64,000 nt of DNA from Mesorhizobium sp. GTDB taxonomy: Bacteria; Pseudomonadota; Alphaproteobacteria; Rhizobiales; Rhizobiaceae. Of the stretch, positions 59,175 through 64,000 are shown piece after piece (the first letter of the stretch is position 1; every line of letters starts with the position of its first letter). The stretch spans positions 62,001 through 126,000 of the forward strand of contig SAPZ01000004.1 in NCBI GenBank assembly GCA_004020875.1, written 5' to 3'. A model generated the notes under the pieces. That model ran no database searches. It saw only the letters and a list, made by a program, of their open reading frames with translations, and was not told where the DNA came from. Both the position numbers and the translations under genes were made by a program.

Positions 59175-59965
59175 CAAATCCCGCCATACCAGTCGTAGCC
59201 ATTATCCTCCCAGTAGCCGCCGCGGCCGCCGCCGACATTGGCGAAACTGTCGACCAGTTCGATTTTGTAGATGTATTTCGGCATCTTATAGCCGAGCTGG
59301 CGCTCGACCCGTACCCGCAGCGGCGCGCCGTTCTCGACCGGCAGCGGCTTGCCGTTGAGACCGTAGGCCAAAATGGTCTGTGGATGGCGGGCATCGATCA
59401 GGTCGATGGTGCCGTAATATTTGATGTTGCCGGAGAGGCTTTGCTCGATCGTGTCGAGGCAATGGAACATCACATAACGCGCCTGCGGTTTCACCACCGC
59501 CTGGTCGAGCACCAGCGACAGCGGCGTGCCGGTCCATTTGGCGATGCAGCTCCAGCCTTCGACACAGTCGTGGCGGGTGATCTGGGTGCGGCTCGGCATG
59601 TTCCGGAGCTGCTCGCGGGTGAGCGACAGCGGCTTCTCGACAAGGCCTGTCACCTCCAGCCGCCAGTCGGCGAAATTGTTGGCGAGCAGGCCCTTGTAAG
59701 TGTCGTCGTCCGGCGCGGTGACGCCGTTCGGCCGCTGCGGCTGGCGGATATCGGCCTCGGTGAATTCCGGCGCCAGCGCGTCGCTGCCGGCAAGCAGGCG
59801 CTGCGCGCGCCAAGTGAGGCCATTGGCATTTTCGAGGAAGCTGCGCAGGCCGCCGCCGATGCCGAGACCGCTGTCGAAGGCGTCGCAGCCTGAGAGTGCG
59901 ATGCCGGACAGGCCGAGGGTGCCGGCAGTAAGGAACTTGCGGCGGCTGATCTGGAATTTCGCCAT
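59174..59965 (-). CDS. Tat-exported molybdopterin-dependent oxidoreductase (sulfite oxidase fold)
   Basis: A 263-residue periplasmic molybdoenzyme. The N-terminus has a twin-arginine motif SRRKFLTAG (8-16) and a lipobox-like LSGC (Cys27). The Moco ligand is Cys134 in TRHDCVEGWSC. It is related to MsrP/YedY but is followed by a cytochrome b rather than MsrQ. The substrate could be sulfoxide, sulfite or another small molecule. The gene follows the cytochrome b gene with one nucleotide between stop and start (TGACATG) and overlaps the GNAT gene. It likely exchanges electrons with the quinone pool through that cytochrome. Confidence 0.87.
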   Translation of the reverse strand: MAKFQISRRKFLTAGTLGLSGIALSGCDAFDSGLGIGGGLRSFLENANGLTWRAQRLLAGSDALAPEFTEADIRQPQRPNGVTAPDDDTYKGLLANNFADWRLEVTGLVEKPLSLTREQLRNMPSRTQITRHDCVEGWSCIAKWTGTPLSLVLDQAVVKPQARYVMFHCLDTIEQSLSGNIKYYGTIDLIDARHPQTILAYGLNGKPLPVENGAPLRVRVERQLGYKMPKYIYKIELVDSFANVGGGRGGYWEDNGYDWYGGI

Positions 59966-59966
59966 G

Positions 59967-60839
59967 TCAGGCGCTCCTCTCGGTTGGCTGCTCGTGCTTC
60001 GCCGGCGGGTCTGTGCGGTACCAGCCGGTGATGATCGAGCGCAGCTCGTTGATCGGGCCGGCGGCCAGGATCATCAGGATGTGGATGACGAAGAAAAGGA
60101 CGAGCAGCACCATGACGGTGAAATGAATGGTGCGCGCCGTCTGGCGGCCGCCAAGAATTTCGTTGAGCCACGGCAGCACCGAATCCATGCTCGGCGACAT
60201 GGCGAGCCCGGTCGCGATCATCAATGGCAGAGCCACGAACAGCACACCGCCATAGGCCATCTTCTGCAGCGTGTTGTATTCGCGCGTGTGATGGAATTTC
60301 AGCTTGGCGTGATCGACGATGTCGCGCGGCAGCTTGCGCAGATCCGACAGGCGAGGGGCGAGATCACGGCGGATATGGCCGTTGATCAGGCCGGCGATCA
60401 GCCAGACGAGCAGCGTCGTGGTCAGGATCCAGGCGAAGAAGAAGTGCACGACGCGGGCGGTGCCGAGATCGTAATAGGACGGGATCGTCGCCCAGGCCGG
60501 GAAGGCGCGCGGCGTCTCCTGTCCCGGCGGACCTGACCAGCCGAGCACGCCGGTAGTGTTGAAGCGATGGCCGAATATTTCAGTGAAACCGCGCGGACCG
60601 TTGGCGGTGTTTTCGGCTCCGATCTGGAGGATCGTGTTGTTGAACTCGAAGCCGGATTGCTTGCCGATATAGAGCTGCGGCCGCGCGTTGAAGATCTGCA
60701 GGCCGGAAAGCAGCATGAAGAACAGCGACAAAGCCCAGATCCAATGGGTCAGCCGCGTCCAGCGCGACTGCCGGTAGATGAGGGTGGTGTCCTTGCCGTC
60801 CGCCTCGGCGGCGGATTGGTTGTTGGCAACAGTGTCCAT
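59967..60839 (-). CDS. Cytochrome b561-type membrane subunit
   Basis: A 290-residue cytochrome b of the hydrogenase/formate dehydrogenase gamma type. Four or five hydrophobic segments are seen, with candidate heme histidines in RLTHWIWALSLFFM, ARVVHFFFAW and RTIHFTVMVLLVLFFVIHIL. A periplasmic loop of about 70 residues (FEFNNTILQIGAENTANGPR onward) sits between helices 1 and 2. It probably transfers electrons between quinone and the adjacent molybdoenzyme. The ATG at 60839 begins MDTVANNQSAAEADG. The stop is one nucleotide before the partner gene. Confidence 0.85.
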   Translation of the reverse strand: MDTVANNQSAAEADGKDTTLIYRQSRWTRLTHWIWALSLFFMLLSGLQIFNARPQLYIGKQSGFEFNNTILQIGAENTANGPRGFTEIFGHRFNTTGVLGWSGPPGQETPRAFPAWATIPSYYDLGTARVVHFFFAWILTTTLLVWLIAGLINGHIRRDLAPRLSDLRKLPRDIVDHAKLKFHHTREYNTLQKMAYGGVLFVALPLMIATGLAMSPSMDSVLPWLNEILGGRQTARTIHFTVMVLLVLFFVIHILMILAAGPINELRSIITGWYRTDPPAKHEQPTERSA

Positions 60840-60937
60840 CTTGCCTCCGGCCGCCTCAGGCAGGCGGCTTCTCAGGTCATTGTCTTCCCATCAATACGTC
60901 GCCGCACAAGGCAATGTTTCATGCGATCACGGATTTA

Positions 60938-61612
60938 TTACGGGCCACCGAAACTGACTGCGAGATTGACCGCGGCGGCGAGGATCACGGCGTTGAAAAA
61001 GAAGGAGAGGATCGAATGGAGTAGGACGATGCGACGTAGATGCGTTGTGGTGATGCCGGTGTCGGCGGTTTGTGCGGTCATGCCGATAACGGTGGAAAAA
61101 TAGAGGAAGTCCCAGCCTTCCGGCCGCTTCCCGCCGGGGAATTCGAGGCCGCCGACAGGCATTTTGTTCTTGGTGTCGGCGTCTATCTCGTCGCCGTCCA
61201 TCCAGTAGACATGAGCGTAGTGCAGCGACGCCATGGCATGGATGGTGAACCAGCCGAGCGGGATCGACAGCATCGCGAAGATAATCGCTATCGGATGGGC
61301 TCCCTTCTGGTTGATGATCTGAAACAGAGAACCAACGGCAACGCCGACGACGAAGAGTGTGACCGCGAAGATCATTCGCAACGGCAGGTCGGCTGACCGC
61401 GCGTTCTTGCTGAGGTAGCGGCCAGTCAGCTTCGGCATCAGCCGCAAGACCAGAACGACATAGGCGGCAAAAAAGGCGTTGGCGCCAATCAGATAGGCCA
61501 GCGGCGCTCGCACGATGAGCGCGATCGCGAGTGCGCCGACGCCGACGATCGCCGATATGGCGAACTGCAAGTGCCTGTGCATCGGTGATTTGACGGATGC
61601 GTCGTCAGCCAA
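60938..61612 (-). CDS. DUF1345 membrane protein
   Basis: A 224-residue protein with five hydrophobic segments (about 15-35, 38-58, 80-100, 108-130 and 190-215). The conserved WDFLYFSTVIGMTAQTADTGI block near the C-terminus is the signature of DUF1345. This hallmark DFLYFS-x-x-I-G-M-T-x-Q-T motif is widespread in proteobacteria and actinobacteria with no known function. The ATG at 61612 gives MADDASVKSPMHRHLQ. It is 98 nt upstream of the cytochrome b gene and 25 nt downstream of the YaiI-like gene, possibly the second gene of a short operon. Confidence 0.88.
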   Translation of the reverse strand: MADDASVKSPMHRHLQFAISAIVGVGALAIALIVRAPLAYLIGANAFFAAYVVLVLRLMPKLTGRYLSKNARSADLPLRMIFAVTLFVVGVAVGSLFQIINQKGAHPIAIIFAMLSIPLGWFTIHAMASLHYAHVYWMDGDEIDADTKNKMPVGGLEFPGGKRPEGWDFLYFSTVIGMTAQTADTGITTTHLRRIVLLHSILSFFFNAVILAAAVNLAVSFGGP

Positions 61613-61637
61613 GGCACAGCCTCCGAAAAGTGCTCAA

Positions 61638-62105
61638 TCAATTCGGTGTGGCGGATTTCAATGCGCGTCGCAAGATGCGGTCGAGCTCACCAAGAAACTG
61701 CGACCTGTCCTTCGGTGTGAACGAGGCGTTGAAGCCGCGGCTTTCGCCGGTCTCGCGCAGATGCTGCTTCAGATCGCGCATCGCCACCGCCATGCCTATG
61801 GTCTCCGGCGTGAAGGGCCGGCCGGTGGGGCCGAGCACGTGCGCGCCGAGCGCTACCGTGCGCGCGGCAAGCGGAATGTCGGCCGTCACAACGATGTCAT
61901 TGGCCCTGGCGTTCTCGACGATCCAGTCGTCCGCGGCATCGGCACCCTTGGAGACGACGACGTTGCGGACCATTGGATCGCGCGACGGGCGCAGCCCGCC
62001 ATTGGAGACATGGGTGACGACGACCCCATGGCGCTCGGCGACCTTCTCGACCTCGGCCTTGACCGGGCAGGCGTCGGCGTCGACGTAGATAACAGGTGCA
62101 GGCAT
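61638..62105 (-). CDS. YaiI/YqxD family protein (DUF188)
   Basis: A 155-residue PIN-like protein of the UPF0178 family. The N-terminus IYVDADACPVKAEVEKVAER, the conserved SKGADAADDWIVENA and VVTADIPLAARTVALGAHVLGP with acidic residues grouped as in PIN nucleases all match. The biochemical role is not established, though a nuclease is suspected from the fold. The ATG at 62105 begins MPAPVIYVDADAC. It is 66 nt downstream of the gfa stop and could share its transcript. Confidence 0.92.
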   Translation of the reverse strand: MPAPVIYVDADACPVKAEVEKVAERHGVVVTHVSNGGLRPSRDPMVRNVVVSKGADAADDWIVENARANDIVVTADIPLAARTVALGAHVLGPTGRPFTPETIGMAVAMRDLKQHLRETGESRGFNASFTPKDRSQFLGELDRILRRALKSATPN

Positions 62106-62171
62106 CGTTGCTTCCAGACGAATATGGGGCCGGCGTGTCGGCCAGCCCCATGGCAGAAATTGCAGGATTTG

Positions 62172-62741
62172 TCAGGCCGGAAGCGCGCCCGACTTCTTCG
62201 CCGTCCAGGTGGCGATATAGTCCATCAGGCCCGGGCTGAGGCAGTCATAGGGTTCGAGCCCGATCGACCTCAACTGCGCGCGGATGCCATCCATGCGGCT
62301 CGGGTCGACGCCGGATTCGATGATCGAGGAGACGAAGGCGGCAAAGCCCGGCGGCGACCAGCCGTCCTCCTCGAAGCGCTCGGGATGGATGAAGGACAGG
62401 CCCTTGAAGGGATGGTCGCGCTCGACCGGGCCATGCATATGGACGCCGCAGCCGGTGCAGGCATGGCGCTGGATCAGCGCCGAGGGATCGACCACTTTCA
62501 GCTTGTCGCCATTCTCGGTGACGGTCACGTCGCCCGTGCCGGCGACGGCCACGACCGAGAAGATGGCGCCTTCCGGTTTCCAGCATTTGGTGCAGCCGCA
62601 GGCGTGGTCGTGGGCGATCTGGCCCTTGACCTTCACCTTCACCGGCTTGCTGGTGCACAGGCAGACCAGCGTGCCGCCGGAGAAGGATGCGCTTTCCTTT
62701 GGCAAGCCATTGTCAATCTTCGGATGCAGTTTCTCGGCCAT
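62172..62741 (-). CDS. gfa: S-(hydroxymethyl)glutathione synthase (Gfa)
   Basis: A 189-residue zinc protein of the GFA family that speeds the joining of formaldehyde and glutathione. Zinc-binding cysteines lie in [23 protein letters not shown] and [15 protein letters not shown]. The last [10 protein letters not shown] is characteristic. The ATG at 62741 has GGGAGGA at spacing 6. The 65-nt gap to adhC suggests one operon. The product feeds the class III alcohol dehydrogenase encoded upstream. Whether Gfa is catalytic or a carrier in vivo is debated in the literature. Confidence 0.93.
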   Translation of the reverse strand: MAEKLHPKIDNGLPKESASFSGGTLVCLCTSKPVKVKVKGQIAHDHACGCTKCWKPEGAIFSVVAVAGTGDVTVTENGDKLKVVDPSALIQRHACTGCGVHMHGPVERDHPFKGLSFIHPERFEEDGWSPPGFAAFVSSIIESGVDPSRMDGIRAQLRSIGLEPYDCLSPGLMDYIATWTAKKSGALPA

Positions 62742-62806
62742 TCCATTCCTCCCATGTTTTACCACAGAGGTCGCCGGCGTTCTGGGCCTGCGGCCTGGTG
62801 GCTTCC

Positions 62807-63934
62807 TCAGTAAACCACGACGCTCCGGATAGACTTGCCCTCATGCATGAGGTCGAAGCCCTTGTTGATGTCCTCGAGCTTGAGCGTGTGGGTGATCATC
62901 GGATCGATCTGGATCTTTTTCTCCATGTACCAGTCGACGATCCGCGGCACGTCGGTGCGGCCGCGCGCGCCGCCGAAGGCGGTGCCCATCCAGGTGCGGC
63001 CGGTGACCAGCTGGAAGGGGCGCGTCGAAATCTCCTGGCCGGCGCCGGCGACGCCGATGATGACCGACTTGCCCCAGCCGCGATGCGACGCCTCCAGCGC
63101 CTGGCGCATCACCTTGGTGTTGCCGGTGCAGTCGAAAGTGTAGTCGGCGCCGCCGATCTGGTCGGCGCCCCGCTTGGTCAGGTTGACGAGGTAAGGCACG
63201 ATGTCGCCGTCGATCTCCTTCGGATTGACGAAATGCGTCATGCCGAACTTCTCGCCCCAGGCCTCCTTGTCGTTGTTGACATCGACGCCGATGATCATGT
63301 CGGCGCCGGCTAGGCGAAGCCCCTGGATGACATTCAAGCCGATGCCGCCGAGACCGAAGACGACCGCGGTCGCCCCTTGCTCGACCTTGGCAGTGTTGAT
63401 GACGGCGCCTATGCCGGTGGTCACGCCGCAGCCGATGTAGCAGATCTTGTCGAAGGGCGCGTCTGGATTGACCTTGGCGACCGCGATCTCGGGCAGCACG
63501 GTGAAGTTGGAGAAGGTCGAGCAGCCCATGTAATGGAAGAGTTTTTCGCCGCCGAGCGAGAAGCGCGAGGTGCCGTCGGGCATCAAGCCCTGTCCCTGTG
63601 TGGCGCGAATGGCGGTGCACAGATTTGTCTTGCGCGACAGACAGGACGGGCACTGGCGGCATTCGGGCGTGTAGAGCGGGATGACATGGTCGCCCTTCCT
63701 GACCGAGGTGACGCCCTTGCCGACATCGACGACGATGCCGGCGCCCTCATGGCCCAGGATGGCGGGGAACAGGCCTTCGGGATCGGCGCCCGACAGCGTG
63801 AACTCGTCGGTGTGGCAGATGCCGGTCGCCTTGACCTCGACCAGAACCTCGCCCTCGCGTGGGCCTTCGAGGTCCACCTCCATGATCTCCAGCGGCTTTC
63901 CGGCGGCAACGGCAACGGCGGCACGCGTTTTCAT
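62807..63934 (-). CDS. adhC: S-(hydroxymethyl)glutathione dehydrogenase / class III alcohol dehydrogenase
   Basis: Oxidises S-hydroxymethylglutathione to S-formylglutathione with NAD in formaldehyde detoxification. It has 375 residues. Catalytic zinc ligands are in [10 protein letters not shown] and GHEGAGIV with a later Cys in [13 protein letters not shown]. The structural zinc is bound by the four cysteines of [17 protein letters not shown]. The NAD site is [16 protein letters not shown]. The ATG at 63934 with GGGAGGAA upstream is firm. The following gfa gene and this one form the usual pair; the S-formylglutathione hydrolase gene is not visible. Confidence 0.96.
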   Translation of the reverse strand: MKTRAAVAVAAGKPLEIMEVDLEGPREGEVLVEVKATGICHTDEFTLSGADPEGLFPAILGHEGAGIVVDVGKGVTSVRKGDHVIPLYTPECRQCPSCLSRKTNLCTAIRATQGQGLMPDGTSRFSLGGEKLFHYMGCSTFSNFTVLPEIAVAKVNPDAPFDKICYIGCGVTTGIGAVINTAKVEQGATAVVFGLGGIGLNVIQGLRLAGADMIIGVDVNNDKEAWGEKFGMTHFVNPKEIDGDIVPYLVNLTKRGADQIGGADYTFDCTGNTKVMRQALEASHRGWGKSVIIGVAGAGQEISTRPFQLVTGRTWMGTAFGGARGRTDVPRIVDWYMEKKIQIDPMITHTLKLEDINKGFDLMHEGKSIRSVVVY

Positions 63935-64000
63935 GAGGCATTCCTCCCAAACGATCTGTAAGTTTTGGCTAACGGCAGGCTGCCCGTGGCGAATGCCAGC

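Noticed and set aside
1..64000. CRISPR arrays, transposases, phage genes, rRNA genes or toxin-antitoxin pairs.
   Set aside because: I found no evenly spaced repeat array, transposase or integrase motif, rRNA sequence or recognisable toxin-antitoxin pair on either strand.

Overview
The window is a GC-rich chromosomal segment that reads as an alphaproteobacterium of the Rhizobiales, most likely Mesorhizobium or a close relative. The evidence is protein similarity I recognise (Map, GlpX, FolE, DUF982, GcvA-type LysR, a Tad/Cpa locus of rhizobial type), an anaerobox-like TTGA-N6-TCAA site, and two copies of an intergenic repeat of about 107-110 bp resembling the rhizobial RIME elements. I see no transposase, integrase, phage gene or CRISPR array. 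Most of the window is ordinary core genome with a few accessory patches.

Layout. 1-1754: an aa3-type cytochrome c oxidase pair (subunit II, then subunit I cut by the window edge). 1969-9151: a seven-gene operon on the minus strand, read in this order: a LacI-type HTH fused to a PfkB sugar kinase, a GATase1-like protein without a nucleophilic cysteine, a CUT2-type sugar ABC transporter (single-domain ATPase, LsrB/RhaS-like binding protein, two permeases), and an M20 deacylase. This operon is the most unusual item here. 9338-12282: radC, ompW under a candidate FNR/FixK box, and map. 12453-15468: small exported or membrane proteins, a DUF982 protein and an LpxO-like hydroxylase, two of the genes with hairpins in their leaders. 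15700-16956: a secreted alpha/beta hydrolase of lower GC beside tRNA-Glu. 17100-20939: an M15-like lipoprotein, PHA synthase and a lipoprotein.

20988-34298 is a metabolic and housekeeping stretch: alaC, hom, glpX (with a structured leader), recJ, a patatin-like protein, hisI, folE, a NifU/IscU-like scaffold, a LysR regulator facing an overlooked 47-codon gene, yidD, a class D beta-lactamase and thrS. 34382-42503 holds an acyltransferase, an exported repeat protein, a nitroreductase, a CitE-like lyase/MaoC pair next to DUF2336, a VOC protein and an FUSC transporter. 42544-44598 is parE. 44832-52760 is a tad (Flp pilus) operon cpaB-cpaC-short lipoprotein-cpaE-cpaF-tadB-tadC-tadD. Pilin, prepilin peptidase and pseudopilins are not in the window.

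52858-57395 is the glycine cleavage operon gcvT-gcvH-gcvP under a tandem glycine riboswitch. 57743-62105 holds an internally repeated hypothetical protein, a GNAT acetyltransferase, a Tat-exported molybdopterin oxidoreductase with its cytochrome b, a DUF1345 membrane protein and a YaiI-like protein. 62172-63934 is the glutathione-dependent formaldehyde detoxification pair gfa and adhC.

Starts were chosen from ribosome binding sites, overlaps and family N-termini. Several open frames run far upstream of the real gene because of the GC bias.
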